Assembly (NCBI GenBank): GCA_025355745.1
Contig: JANXZA010000040.1
Span: forward strand, 1-58,438
Direction: 5' to 3'
DNA from: Rhizobacter sp.
GTDB taxonomy: Bacteria > Pseudomonadota > Gammaproteobacteria > Burkholderiales > Burkholderiaceae_C
DNA length: 58,438 nucleotides
Position numbers and translations under genes: made by a program. Shown here piece after piece: positions 23,274-32,580 of the stretch (the first letter of the stretch is position 1; each line of letters opens with the position of its first letter). Below the pieces are notes generated by a model, which saw nothing but the letters and a program-made list of their open reading frames with translations, was not told where the DNA came from and searched no databases.

Positions 23274-24712
23274 TCGCGCCCGCCAATTCGAAGGCCGACA
23301 CGCTGCGGCTGGCGTTCTACGGCGACGACTTCACCGGGTCGACCGACGCCCTCGAAGTACTTGCGTTCGCCGGGCTCGAATGCGCGCTCTTCCTCAAGCC
23401 GCCGACCGTGGCGGCGCTGCAGAAGTTCGCTCACCTGGATGCGATCGGCATCGCCGGCGACAGCCGTGGCATGAGCCCGCAGGAGATGGATGCGGCGCTG
23501 CCGCCGCTGCTTCAGGCCTTGTCGGCGTTGGCGCCCATCGTTCATTACAAGGTCTGTTCCACCTTCGACAGCTCGCCGGCAATCGGCAGCATCGGGCGCG
23601 TCATCGAGATTGCGCGCCAGCATCTGGGCGCCGGGATGGTGCCGGTCGTCGCCGGCAACCCCGCCCTGGGCCGCTACTGCCTGTTCGGCAACCTGTTCGC
23701 CCGTTCCGGCACCGACGGCAAGGTTTACCGGATCGACCGGCACCCGATCATGAGCGTCCATCCGGTCACGCCGATGGACGAAGCCGACCTCGGCGTGCAT
23801 CTGGCGCGCCAGTCAAGCCTGGCGGGCCTGGCGGTCGCAAAGTTCACGTTGCCCCAACTGGACCAGGGCCGCGATGCCATCGACAGTGCGATGGCGACTC
23901 TGCTGCGCGAGCCTGCAGATGCGCTGCTGTTCGACGCCTCGACTCCCGCGCATCTCACGGAAATCGGCCGCCTGATCGAGCGCGAGGCGCAGCGCCGGAA
24001 TGGCCTCTTCGTGGTCGGCTCCTCGGGCGTCCAGTACGCATTGACCCAGTGGTGGAGCGAAGCGGGCCTGCCGACTCGCAGCCCCGCCCGGTTCGACTCC
24101 TTCGGCGGCGTCGACCGGGTGCTGGCGGTTTCCGGAAGTGCCTCCAGGTTGACGGCGATGCAGATCGAGGCCGCCGTGGCAGCGGGCTTTGTCGAACTGC
24201 CCGTCAGCGCCCGCCATCTGGTGGACGACGCTTTTTGGCCGCAGGCGCGCGAAAACCTCGTGGCGCGCGCCGCCGATCATCTGACGCACCAGCGCAGCGT
24301 GATCCTGCACACCGCGCGCGGCCCCGCCGACCCGCGCATCGACGAGATGCTCGATGCGCTGGTGGCACAAGGCCAGACGCGAAGCCAGGCCAGGCACGAG
24401 GGCGGTCGCCTCCTGGGCCTGCGGCTGGGCCAGGTGACGAAAGACATCCTGGCCCGCGTGCCGCTGCGAAGGGTGGTGCTGTCGGGCGGCGACACCTCGA
24501 GCCAGGTGACGCAGGTTCTGGCGCCCGACGCGCTGACGATCGCCGCGCGCCTGGCGCCGGGGGCGCCGCTGTGCAGATTGCATTCCGGCACCGCGGAGCT
24601 GGATGGCATGGAGGTCGCGCTCAAAGGCGGCCAGATGGGCGACGTTCACTTCTTTGACCGCGCCCGACGCGGCGAAACGCGGCGATACGCGGCGACACGC
24701 GGCAACGTCTGA
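23270..24712 (+). CDS. Four-carbon acid-sugar/3-oxo-isoapionate kinase (DUF1537)
   Basis: A 480-residue kinase of the DUF1537 family, which phosphorylates short acid sugars. The N-terminal substrate domain has 'AFYGDDFTGSTDALEVLAF' and 'KVCSTFDSSPAIGSIGR'. The C-terminal ATP-binding domain has 'VLSGGDTSSQVTQVL'. It begins at TTG 23270, overlapping the RLP stop (TTGA) with a strong GGAGGAG site, so the two are translationally coupled. Coupling to an RLP supports OiaK activity (ATP-dependent phosphorylation of 3-oxo-isoapionate). The last residues ('RRGETRRYAATRGN') are encoded by a 10-bp tandem repeat at the stop codon. Confidence 0.88.
   Translation: MIAPANSKADTLRLAFYGDDFTGSTDALEVLAFAGLECALFLKPPTVAALQKFAHLDAIGIAGDSRGMSPQEMDAALPPLLQALSALAPIVHYKVCSTFDSSPAIGSIGRVIEIARQHLGAGMVPVVAGNPALGRYCLFGNLFARSGTDGKVYRIDRHPIMSVHPVTPMDEADLGVHLARQSSLAGLAVAKFTLPQLDQGRDAIDSAMATLLREPADALLFDASTPAHLTEIGRLIEREAQRRNGLFVVGSSGVQYALTQWWSEAGLPTRSPARFDSFGGVDRVLAVSGSASRLTAMQIEAAVAAGFVELPVSARHLVDDAFWPQARENLVARAADHLTHQRSVILHTARGPADPRIDEMLDALVAQGQTRSQARHEGGRLLGLRLGQVTKDILARVPLRRVVLSGGDTSSQVTQVLAPDALTIAARLAPGAPLCRLHSGTAELDGMEVALKGGQMGDVHFFDRARRGETRRYAATRGNV
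24667..24706. repeat. 10-bp tandem repeat at the end of the DUF1537 kinase gene
   Basis: Four units of ACGCGGCGAN run up to the stop codon (24710-24712) and encode the Arg/Thr-rich tail of the kinase. Confidence 0.85.
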
Positions 24713-24751
24713 CAGGCTGAGGGGCTGAGATCGGTTTCTTCCATTTCACCG

Positions 24752-24781
24752 CCCGCTGTCGGAATCGGATTCCGCAGCGGG
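24752..24781 (+). terminator. Strong hairpin between kinase and ApnO-like genes
   Basis: CCCGCTG, one bulged T, then CGGAAT pair with ATTCCG and CAGCGGG around a CGG loop: 13 base pairs in 30 bases. No T-run follows, so it is not a classical intrinsic terminator. It could act as an mRNA-stability or attenuation element 22 bp before the ApnO-like gene's start. Confidence 0.5.
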
Positions 24782-24803
24782 CTTCACCGGACAAGGAGTC
24801 AGC

Positions 24804-25640
24804 ATGACGAAGGTTGCGGTTCTGGGCGCAGGCGGCAAGATGGGCTATCGCGTGTCAGCGAATCTGCGCAGTTCGCCCTACGAGATGTCGCATGTCGAGG
24901 TCAGCGAGGTCGGCCGCGCGCGACTCCTGGAATTGGGCCTCAGCGCGAAGAGTGCCGGAGACGCGCTGCCGCAGGCCGATGTCGTCATCCTGGCGATCCC
25001 GGACAACGCCATCGGCAAGGTCACGCACCAGCTGGTGGGCCAGTTCAAGCACGGCGCCATCCTGATCGCGCTCGATGCCGCGGCCCCGTTCGCCGGCGAA
25101 CTGCCCGATCGGCCCGACCTGACCGTCTTCGTCGCCCACCCGTGTCACCCCTCGGTCTTCAACGACGAGACCGACCCCGAAGCCCGGCGCGACTACTTCG
25201 GCGGCCTGAAGGCGAAGCAGGCCATCGTGTGTGCCTTGATGCGCGGGCCGGAAGCGCACTACGCGCTGGCGGAGGATGTGGCCAAGCGGATGTACGCGCC
25301 GGTGCTGCGTGCGCACCGCGCCAGCGTCGATCAGATGGCGATCCTGGAGCCGGTGCTCTCAGAGACCATCACCGCCACCTGCCTGACCGTGATCCGCGAA
25401 GCGACCGACGAGGCGGTGCGGCGTGGCGTGCCCGAACAGGCGGCATTCGACTTCGTGCTCGGCCACATCAACGTCGAGCTGGCGATTCTCTTCAACCAAC
25501 TTCCGGGCGTGCGCATGTCGGACGCCGCCAATCGCGCGGTGGAGCGGGCAAAGACCGAGATCTTTGCGCCGGACTGGAAGAAGGTGTTCGAGCGCGACGC
25601 GATCACCGAGAGCATCCACGCCATCACCCGCAGCAGTTAA
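24804..25640 (+). CDS. ApnO-like D-apionate oxidoisomerase
   Basis: A 278-residue NAD(P)-binding protein: Rossmann loop 'VAVLGAGGKMGYRVSANLR', 'DVVILAIPDNAIGKVTHQL', then 'FVAHPCHPSVFNDETDP' and an all-helical 6-phosphogluconate-dehydrogenase-like C-terminal domain ('SVDQMAILEPVLSETITATC'). These features, especially the HPCHP...FNDE motif, are what I recall for ApnO, which converts D-apionate to 3-oxo-isoapionate. That is the substrate of the kinase encoded just upstream. ATG 24804 has AAGGAG. A related semialdehyde/phosphogluconate-type reductase acting on another branched acid sugar is possible. Confidence 0.75.
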   Translation: MTKVAVLGAGGKMGYRVSANLRSSPYEMSHVEVSEVGRARLLELGLSAKSAGDALPQADVVILAIPDNAIGKVTHQLVGQFKHGAILIALDAAAPFAGELPDRPDLTVFVAHPCHPSVFNDETDPEARRDYFGGLKAKQAIVCALMRGPEAHYALAEDVAKRMYAPVLRAHRASVDQMAILEPVLSETITATCLTVIREATDEAVRRGVPEQAAFDFVLGHINVELAILFNQLPGVRMSDAANRAVERAKTEIFAPDWKKVFERDAITESIHAITRSS

Positions 25641-25682
25641 GTGCAGCAGTTGAGTGCAGTGACCACGACCGAGGAGACTGAC

Positions 25683-26603
25683 ATGGCTGCACCGGTATGG
25701 CTTGAAGTGGCCCTCAACGGCCCGTGGTCGCGATCCCGACAACCGCTCATTCCGGTGCTCGCCGACGAGATCTTCGACGACGCCATGCGCTGCGTCGATG
25801 CCGGGGCTTCGATCCTGCACTTCCACGCCTACGACCCGGTCACCGGGCGCCAGCGCGACGACTTCGAGATCTACGCCCCGATCATCGAGCGCATCCGTGC
25901 GCGGGCCGATGTCATCTGCTATCCGACGCTGCCGTTCGCCGGCAGCGTCGATGCGCCGACGCCTCTCGCCCCGGCACAACGCTTCGATGCGGTGGAGAAA
26001 CTGCTGCAGGCCGGGCTGATCGAGTGGGCGGTCGTCGACCCCGGTTCGACCAACATCTCGCACTACGCCGACATCGCGGCGGGCAGGCCAGGATTCGTCT
26101 ACGCGAACCCCGAATCCCACATCCGCCACGGGCTGGCGCTGGCGCAAAAGTACGGCATCACACCCTCGTTTGCCATCTACGAGCCCGGCTTCATGCGCCT
26201 GGGTGCAGCGCTGCACAAGGCCTATCCCGGCGCGCCGGTGCCCATCTACCGACTGATGTTCTCCGACCACATCGCCTTCGGCTTTCCACCCGCCGGCTGG
26301 GCTCTGGACGCCTACCTGAAACTGCTGGCGCTGGAAGCGCCGCGTGCCTTGTGGATGGTGGCCGGGCTGGGGGTCGAGATCGAGCCGCTGATCGAGGCCG
26401 CGGTGGCGCGCGGCGGCCACGTCCGGGTCGGTCTCGAAGACGCGCCCATGGGCTGCGCCTTGAGCAACCAGGCCCTGACCGAGCGCGCCCGGCGGCTGAT
26501 CGCCGCCGCCGGCGGCGGGCTTGCCACCGCCTGCGAGGTGCGCGCCGCACTGAAGGCCGCGTCGCCGGTGCGTGCTGTGGTGTGCGCCCCGGAAGTGACA
26601 TGA
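25683..26603 (+). CDS. Beta-keto acid cleavage enzyme (BKACE, DUF849)
   Basis: A 306-residue TIM-barrel enzyme of the Kce family, which condenses a beta-keto acid with acetyl-CoA and splits it to acetoacetate plus a new CoA ester, using Zn2+. The zinc ligands H46 and H48 ('ILHFHAYDP') and the later Glu ('VRVGLEDAPMG', E252) are present. ATG 25683 has GAGGAG; an in-frame start at 25641 lacks support. The downstream dctQ begins inside its stop. As 3-oxo-isoapionate is itself a beta-keto acid, this enzyme may act on the product of the neighbouring ApnO-like protein or on another beta-keto sugar acid. The substrate is not known. Confidence 0.88.
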   Translation: MAAPVWLEVALNGPWSRSRQPLIPVLADEIFDDAMRCVDAGASILHFHAYDPVTGRQRDDFEIYAPIIERIRARADVICYPTLPFAGSVDAPTPLAPAQRFDAVEKLLQAGLIEWAVVDPGSTNISHYADIAAGRPGFVYANPESHIRHGLALAQKYGITPSFAIYEPGFMRLGAALHKAYPGAPVPIYRLMFSDHIAFGFPPAGWALDAYLKLLALEAPRALWMVAGLGVEIEPLIEAAVARGGHVRVGLEDAPMGCALSNQALTERARRLIAAAGGGLATACEVRAALKAASPVRAVVCAPEVT

Positions 26604-27139
26604 GGGCTTGCCTCGTCTTTGTCCGCTTCGTCGATTGGCTCAATCGACGCGTCAGTCTGCTGGCCACCTGGCTGGTCTTGCTGGCGTGCCTGGTGAGCGC
26701 GCTCAACGCCAGCGTTCGCTACACCTTTGGCATGAGCTCGAACGGGTGGCTCGAACTCCAGTGGTACATGTTTGCCGGCATCGTCATGCTGGGCGCGCCG
26801 GCCGTGCTGTCGTACAACGAGCACGTGCGCGTCGACGTCTTCTACGGCCGCTTCTCATCGCGAGTCTGCGCCTGGATCGACATCCTCGGCGCGGCGTTAT
26901 TCCTGCTGCCGATGGCGAGTTTGATGTGCTGGTTGTCCTGGCCTCTCGCCTGGGATTCTTACCTTACCGGCGAGATGTCGAGCCAGGCGCAGGGCCTGAT
27001 TCGCTGGCCAGCCAAGGTGCTCATCCCGGTCGGCGCGGCGCTCCTGGCGCTGCAGGGCGTGGCCGAGATCCTGAAGCGGATCGCGTACCTGCGCGGCCAG
27101 TACAACATGGACACTCATTACGAGAAGCCGCTCCAATGA
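26600..27139 (+). CDS. TRAP transporter small permease (DctQ)
   Basis: A 179-residue four-helix membrane protein with the DctQ signature 'SNGWLELQWYMFAGIVMLGA' and 'NEHVRVDVFYGRFSSR'. It is of the 'mannitol/chloroaromatic' TRAP subgroup, which has the large permease immediately downstream. It overlaps both neighbours by 4 bp (ATGA at each junction), so BKACE, DctQ and DctM are translationally coupled. With the binding protein at 29617 it forms a sodium- or proton-driven organic acid importer. Confidence 0.92.
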   Translation: MRACLVFVRFVDWLNRRVSLLATWLVLLACLVSALNASVRYTFGMSSNGWLELQWYMFAGIVMLGAPAVLSYNEHVRVDVFYGRFSSRVCAWIDILGAALFLLPMASLMCWLSWPLAWDSYLTGEMSSQAQGLIRWPAKVLIPVGAALLALQGVAEILKRIAYLRGQYNMDTHYEKPLQ

Positions 27140-28608
27140 TCTCGCAGGAACTGATGGCCCCGATGATGTTCGCGGGCCTGGTGATCGTGATGCTGATCGG
27201 CTATCCGGTCGCCTTCTCGTTGGCCGCGCTGGGCCTGGGCTTCGGCTTGGTGGCGGTCGCGGCAGGCATGTTCCCGCCCCAGTTTCTCGGCAGCCTGCCG
27301 CTGCGCGTCTTCGGCATTCTCTCGAACGATCTGCTGCTGGCGATCCCGTTCTTCACGTTCATGGGAACGATCCTCGAACGCTGCGGCCTGGCCGAAGACC
27401 TGCTGGAAGGAACCGGCCAACTGTTCGGGCCCGTCCCCGGCGGCCTGGCCTTCGCGGTGATCATCGTCGGTGCCATTCTGGGAGCCATCACCGGCACCGT
27501 GGCGGCCTCGGTGATCGCGATGGGGATGATCTCCCTGCCGATCATGATGCGCTACGGCTACGACATGAAGCTGGCAACCGGCGTGATCGCGGCCTCGGGA
27601 ACCATCACTCAGCTCATTCCACCGTCGCTGGTGCTCGTCGTGCTCGCCGACCAGCTCGGCAAGTCGGTGGGCGACATGTACAAGGGCGCGATTGGTCCGT
27701 CGATCGTGCAGACGCTGCTGTTCATTGCCTACATCGCCGGCGTCGCCATCTTCCGCCCGAAGTGGGTGCCACCGATCCCGAAGGAAGCGCGCCAGCCGCT
27801 CGGCTGGGCGCTGGTCTCGAAGGTGTTGATGGGGATGGTTCCATCGATCGTCCTGATCTTCCTCGTCCTGGGAACGATCTTCATGGGCATCGCGACACCC
27901 ACCGAAGCCGGCGCCATGGGGGCGGTGGGCGGCATGGTGATCGCCGCGATGCATCGGCGCCTGACCTGGGCGCTGGTCTGGCAGGGCATGGAGTCGACGA
28001 TGCGGCTCACCGCCATGGTGATCTTCATCCTCATCGGGTCCTCGATCTTCACCCTGGTCTTTCAAGGCGTCGACGGTGGGCCGTGGCTGGAGCACCTGCT
28101 CGCCGGCATGCCGGGGGGCGTGGTCGGGTTTCTGGTCTTCGTCAACGTGTTCGTCTTCTTCCTCGCCTTCTTCCTCGACTTCTTCGAGATCGCATTCATC
28201 CTGATCCCGCTGCTGGCACCCGTGGCGGCGAAGCTGGGCATCGATCTCGTGTGGTTCGGCGTGCTGCTGTGCGTCAACATCCAGACCTCGTTCATGCATC
28301 CGCCCTTCGGCTTCGCGCTCTTCTACCTGCGCGGCATCGCGCCGAAGGAAGTCAAGAGTTCGGACATCTACCTCGGCGCCATCCCGTGGGTGCTGCTGCA
28401 GATCGTGATGGTGGCGATCGTGATCGTCTGGCCGGGTCTCGTCACGTCGTGGCTCGACAAGGACGCGGTGATCGACATCGACAAGGTGCGCATCGAAGCG
28501 CCTCCGATGGAGCCGCTCAACGATGCCCCGGTGATGCCCGGTGTGTTGGAAGACAAGGACAAGCCCGCAGCGCAGCCGGACAAAGCATCCGAAGGAGTAT
28601 CGAAATGA
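27136..28608 (+). CDS. TRAP transporter large permease (DctM)
   Basis: A 490-residue membrane protein of about 12 helices with DctM landmarks: 'PFFTFMGTILERCGLAEDLL', 'GAILGAITGTVAASVIAMG', 'AASGTITQLIPPSLVLVVLA' and 'ATPTEAGAMGAVGG'. The C-terminal ~50 residues are a hydrophilic acidic/proline tail ('PMEPLNDAPVMPGVLEDKDK'). It uses the energy of an ion gradient to move an acid delivered by the periplasmic binding protein. It overlaps dctQ and the following hydrolase gene by 4 bp each. Confidence 0.94.
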   Translation: MISQELMAPMMFAGLVIVMLIGYPVAFSLAALGLGFGLVAVAAGMFPPQFLGSLPLRVFGILSNDLLLAIPFFTFMGTILERCGLAEDLLEGTGQLFGPVPGGLAFAVIIVGAILGAITGTVAASVIAMGMISLPIMMRYGYDMKLATGVIAASGTITQLIPPSLVLVVLADQLGKSVGDMYKGAIGPSIVQTLLFIAYIAGVAIFRPKWVPPIPKEARQPLGWALVSKVLMGMVPSIVLIFLVLGTIFMGIATPTEAGAMGAVGGMVIAAMHRRLTWALVWQGMESTMRLTAMVIFILIGSSIFTLVFQGVDGGPWLEHLLAGMPGGVVGFLVFVNVFVFFLAFFLDFFEIAFILIPLLAPVAAKLGIDLVWFGVLLCVNIQTSFMHPPFGFALFYLRGIAPKEVKSSDIYLGAIPWVLLQIVMVAIVIVWPGLVTSWLDKDAVIDIDKVRIEAPPMEPLNDAPVMPGVLEDKDKPAAQPDKASEGVSK

Positions 28609-29576
28609 GCCTGTTCCCGGGATTCACGAAGCGCCGCATCCGCGTGCAGGGGGCCACGATCAACCTGGTCACGGCCGGCGAAGGCCCGGCGGTGCTGCTG
28701 CTGCACGGCTATCCGCAGACGCACGCCACCTGGCACAGGATCGCACCGCAACTGGCACGCCAGTACACCGTGGTCTGCCCCGACCTGCGTGGCTACGGCG
28801 ACTCTTCGAAGCCGAAGGGGTTGCCCGACCACTCGAACTACTCCAAGCGGGTCATGGCGCAGGACATGGTCGAGGTGATGCGCAGGCTCGGCCACGCCTC
28901 GTTCCACCTGGTGGGTCACGACCGGGGCGGCCGCGTTGGGCACCGGATGGCCGCCGACCACGGCCGCAGCGTGGTGCGCAGTTTCACGGTGCTCGACATC
29001 TCGCCGACGCTGAAGATGTTCGAGTCGACCAACATGGAGTTCGCACGCGCGTACTACCACTGGTTCCTGATGCTCCAGCCTGCCCCGTTGCCGGAGCAGA
29101 TGCTGGCGCCCGTCGTGCCGTTCAACATTCTCTGCGGCAGCGGTCTCAACGCGAAGGGTCTGAAGCCTTTCGCGAAGGACGCACTGGCCGAGTACGTCAG
29201 GGCCTTCTCCGATCCACGCACCGTGCACGCCAGCTGCGAGGACTACCGCGCCGCGGGCGGCATCGACCTGGAGCATGACCGTGCCGACCGGGGCCGCAAG
29301 ATCGACATGCCGGTGCACGTGCTCTGGGGCGCCCGCGGTGTCATCGGCCAGCAGTTCGACTGCCTGGCAGATTGGCGTGAGGTCGCGCAGCACGTGAGCG
29401 GAAAGGCACTCGATTGCGGCCACTTCATTCCCGAGGAAGCGCACGCCGAGACACTGGTCGAAATTCAGCAGTTCCTGCGCTCCCAGGCAGCGACTCCGCA
29501 AGCTCCCGCTCGGCAATCGGCCGGTGCCATCGGTCCGGCCCGTGCCATTCGTCCAACCAAACGCACCGACAAATGA
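28605..29576 (+). CDS. Alpha/beta hydrolase with the full fluoroacetate-dehalogenase signature
   Basis: A 323-residue alpha/beta hydrolase. All residues that define fluoroacetate dehalogenases are visible: nucleophile D106 with R107 and R110 ('GHDRGGRVGH'), acid D131, the halide cage H152, W153 and Y214 ('YYHWFLML', 'CEDYRAAGG') and catalytic H273 ('CGHFIPEEAH'). Such enzymes hydrolyse C-halogen bonds of 2-haloacids through an Asp ester. In this context it may instead hydrolyse a lactone or ester of an acid sugar. The start overlaps the dctM stop (ATGA) with GAAGGAG upstream. The last ~35 residues are a low-complexity tail beyond the domain. Confidence 0.85.
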   Translation: MSLFPGFTKRRIRVQGATINLVTAGEGPAVLLLHGYPQTHATWHRIAPQLARQYTVVCPDLRGYGDSSKPKGLPDHSNYSKRVMAQDMVEVMRRLGHASFHLVGHDRGGRVGHRMAADHGRSVVRSFTVLDISPTLKMFESTNMEFARAYYHWFLMLQPAPLPEQMLAPVVPFNILCGSGLNAKGLKPFAKDALAEYVRAFSDPRTVHASCEDYRAAGGIDLEHDRADRGRKIDMPVHVLWGARGVIGQQFDCLADWREVAQHVSGKALDCGHFIPEEAHAETLVEIQQFLRSQAATPQAPARQSAGAIGPARAIRPTKRTDK

Positions 29577-29616
29577 GGGCAGTCGCTCGCCTCTTTCACG
29601 CGACATTGGAGACATC

Positions 29617-30717
29617 ATGAAACGTCGTTCATTTGCAAGCAAGGCCATCGCAGGTGCCGTGACTGCGGCCGCAGCCGGACTCTCTGCCCCTGCCATCGCG
29701 CAGACACCGCCGAAGATCAGATGGCGTCTGGCATCGAGCTGGCCGAAGAATCTGGACACCATCTATGCGGCCGCGGAGCAGGTCTCGAAACGGGTCGGCG
29801 CTGCCACCGGAGGTGCCTTCGAGATCAGCGTGCACGGGCCTGGTGAACTGGTTCCCGCGTTCGGCGTGCTCGATGCGGTTCAGGGAGGCACCGTGGAATG
29901 TGCCCACACCGCGTCGGTCTTCTTCTTCGGCAAGGACCCGACGTTCGCACTCGACGGGCAGATTCCGTTCGGCCTGAACTCACGCCAGATGACGGCCTGG
30001 ATGAAGGACGGCGGCGGCCTTGGCCTGCTGCGCGAGTTCTATCACGACTACGGGATCGTCAACTTCCCGTGCGGCAACACAGGCACCCAGATGGGCGGCT
30101 TCTTTCGCAAGGAGATAAAAAGCCTGGCCGACATCAAGGGCGTGAAGTTCCGCATCGGCGGCTTCGGTGGCGTGATGCTCGAGAGGATCGGCGTCGTGGC
30201 GCAGAACATCCCCGGTGGCGAGATTTACACCTCGCTCGAGAAAGGCACGATCGACGCCGCCGAGTTCATCGGCCCGTACGACGACGAGAAACTGGGCTTG
30301 CACAAGATTGCCAAGTTCTACCACTACCCCAGCTATTGGGACGGGTGCGGCCAGATCACGATGTATGTCGGCGTCAAGGCCTGGGAGGCCTTGCCCAAGG
30401 AGTATCAGCAGATCTTCGAAGCCGCCTGCGCGGAAGCGCATACCGACATGCAGGCGAAATACGACTCGCGCAATCCCGCTGCGCTGAAGCGACTCGTGGG
30501 TGCCGGAGTGCAGTTGCGGCCCTTCCCTCGCGACATGGCCGATGCGGCCTTCAAGGCGGCCCACGAGCTGTATGCCGAACTGTCGGAGAAGAATTCGAAG
30601 TGGAAGAAGATTTACGCCAGCTACGCGAAATTTCGTGACGACGCGATTCTGTGGTCGCGCTTCTCGGACGGCGCTTTCGACAACTACATGGCATCGACGA
30701 TCAACAAGAAGGTTTGA
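29617..30717 (+). CDS. TRAP transporter substrate-binding protein (DctP, TakP-like)
   Basis: A 366-residue periplasmic protein with an RR-containing signal sequence ('MKRRSFASKAIAGAVTAAAA...AIA|QTPP'). It is of the mannitol/TakP subgroup: 'WRLASSWPKNLDTIYAAAEQ', 'GFFRKEIKSLADIKGVKFRI', 'AAEFIGPYDDEKLGLHKIAK' and 'YYPSYWDGC'-like 'YHYPSYWDGCGQITM'. TakP relatives bind 2-oxo acids as dimers. It is the solute receptor of the DctQM pair at 26600-28608. ATG 29617 has GGAGAC. The ligand is probably the acid catabolised by this region. Confidence 0.92.
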   Translation: MKRRSFASKAIAGAVTAAAAGLSAPAIAQTPPKIRWRLASSWPKNLDTIYAAAEQVSKRVGAATGGAFEISVHGPGELVPAFGVLDAVQGGTVECAHTASVFFFGKDPTFALDGQIPFGLNSRQMTAWMKDGGGLGLLREFYHDYGIVNFPCGNTGTQMGGFFRKEIKSLADIKGVKFRIGGFGGVMLERIGVVAQNIPGGEIYTSLEKGTIDAAEFIGPYDDEKLGLHKIAKFYHYPSYWDGCGQITMYVGVKAWEALPKEYQQIFEAACAEAHTDMQAKYDSRNPAALKRLVGAGVQLRPFPRDMADAAFKAAHELYAELSEKNSKWKKIYASYAKFRDDAILWSRFSDGAFDNYMASTINKKV

Positions 30718-30768
30718 ACCTTGTAGCGCGTTCTGCAGCTCCGCTACCGCCCCCGGGAGACAAGCACC

Positions 30769-32553
30769 ATGACGATCGATCCGCGACACAAGAGCCGCGC
30801 CCTGCTCGACGGGCCGGACCGCGCGGCCGCGCGAGCGATGATGAAAGGCGCCGGCTTTACCGACGAGGATCTGGCGCGGCCGCAGATCGGCGTCGCCCAC
30901 TGCTGGATCGGCACCATGCCTTGCAACTCGAACCATCGGGAACTCGCCCAGAGGGTAATGCAAGGCGTGCGCGCGGCCGGCGGAACGCCGATCGAGATCA
31001 ACACCATCGCCATCAATGACGCCATCACGACCGGCAGCGAGGGCATGAAAACCTCGCTGGTCAGCCGCGAACTCATTGCCGACTCGGTTGAACTGGTGGC
31101 CCGTGGGCACCTGCTCGATGGCCTGGTGACGATCTCGGGCTGCGACAAGACGATCCCGGCGATGGCGATGGTTCTGGGGCGCCTGGACATTCCCGGCCTC
31201 ACCCTGTACAGCGGCTCGATCATGGCCGGGCGTTGCGCCGAGCCGACCGGTGTCTATGGGGGGCGCGACCTGACGATCCAGGATGTGTACGAGGCCATCG
31301 GCGCCTACAACACCGGCACGATCAGGCTCGAAGAACTCAAGGACGTCGAGGACCACGCCTGCCCCGGTGCCGGCGCCTGCGGTGGCCAGTTCACAGCCAA
31401 CACCATGGCCACAGCCTGCGAGTTGCTCGGCATTTCACCGATGGGCTGGAACGGCGTGCCCGCCATCAACGCGCGCAAGCAAGACCTTGCCTTCGAAGGC
31501 GGCAAGCTGGTGATGCAGTTGCTGCGCGATGGCATCACGCCGCGCTCGATCGTCACGCGACAGAGCTTCGAGAACGCCATTGCCGGTGTGATGGCCACGG
31601 GCGGGTCCACCAACGCGGTGCTGCACCTGCTGGCGATGGCGAGCAACTTTGGCGTTGACTTGTCGATCGACGACTTCGATCGCATCTCGCGCATGACCCC
31701 CGTCCTCGCCGACCTGAAGCCCTGGGGCCGCTACACCGCGCCGGACATGTTCGATGCCGGGGGCATGCCGCTGGTCGGCAAGCGTCTGCTCGACGCCGGG
31801 ATTCTGCTGCCCGGTCAGAAGACCGTGAGCGGGCGCACGATCGGCGAGGAAGTCGGGCTTGCGCAGGAGACGCCGGGTCAGCTCGTGATCCGGCCGCTCG
31901 CGTCGCCGATCAAGCAGGAAGGCGGCATTGCGATCCTGCGCGGCAGCCTCGCGCCCGGCGGTTGCGTGATCAAGGTGTCGGGGCAGAAGCGCGACGCGCA
32001 TCGCGGGCCGGCGCGCGTCTTCGAGCGCGAGGAGGACGCGTTTCTGGCGATCAAGGAAGGCCGCATCGTTGCTGGCGATGTGATCGTGGTCAGGCACGAA
32101 GGGCCGCGCGGCGGACCCGGGATGCGCGAAATGCAGCTCGTCACCGGCGCGTTGCAAGGTGCCGGCCTCGGCGAAAGCGTGGCCCTGATCACCGACGGCC
32201 GCTTCTCCGGCGCCAGCCACGGTTTCGTCATCGGTCACATCGTGCCGGAAGCGGCCGTTGGCGGCCCGATCGCGGCGCTGCAGGACGGCGACGGGATCAC
32301 GATCGATGTGCGCAGCCGGCGCCTGGATATCGACCTCGGGGCCGAGGAGATTGCGCGCCGCCTCGCCGCCTGGGTGGCCCCGGAGCCGCGCTACACGCGT
32401 GGGGTCTTGTCCAAGTTCGCCCGCCTGGTGTCGGACGCTTCACACGGGGCGATCACCGACGCCTGCCAAGTCCGAATGCATGCAGAGCACGCAGCGCAAG
32501 CAACGCACGCGACGCAGGACGCGCGTCGATCGAAGTCGACAAGCTCCCCATAA
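30769..32553 (+). CDS. IlvD/EDD-family dehydratase (sugar-acid or dihydroxy-acid)
   Basis: A 594-residue iron-sulfur dehydratase. The cluster cysteines are C52 ('TMPCNSN'), C125 ('ISGCDKT') and C198 ('[12 protein letters not shown]'), and the metal/active-site C-terminal motif is '[17 protein letters not shown]'. It follows the TRAP binding protein by 51 bp. In a sugar-acid cluster it more likely dehydrates an aldonate than acts in valine synthesis. The final ~30 residues ('[19 protein letters not shown]') are a low-complexity tail. The reaction would be removal of water to give a 2-keto-3-deoxy acid; the true substrate cannot be read from sequence. Confidence 0.92.
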   Translation: MTIDPRHKSRALLDGPDRAAARAMMKGAGFTDEDLARPQIGVAHCWIGTMPCNSNHRELAQRVMQGVRAAGGTPIEINTIAINDAITTGSEGMKTSLVSRELIADSVELVARGHLLDGLVTISGCDKTIPAMAMVLGRLDIPGLTLYSGSIMAGRCAEPTGVYGGRDLTIQDVYEAIGAYNTGTIRLEELKDVEDHACPGAGACGGQFTANTMATACELLGISPMGWNGVPAINARKQDLAFEGGKLVMQLLRDGITPRSIVTRQSFENAIAGVMATGGSTNAVLHLLAMASNFGVDLSIDDFDRISRMTPVLADLKPWGRYTAPDMFDAGGMPLVGKRLLDAGILLPGQKTVSGRTIGEEVGLAQETPGQLVIRPLASPIKQEGGIAILRGSLAPGGCVIKVSGQKRDAHRGPARVFEREEDAFLAIKEGRIVAGDVIVVRHEGPRGGPGMREMQLVTGALQGAGLGESVALITDGRFSGASHGFVIGHIVPEAAVGGPIAALQDGDGITIDVRSRRLDIDLGAEEIARRLAAWVAPEPRYTRGVLSKFARLVSDASHGAITDACQVRMHAEHAAQATHATQDARRSKSTSSP

Positions 32554-32580
32554 CAACCCATTCAACCCAAGGAATCCACC

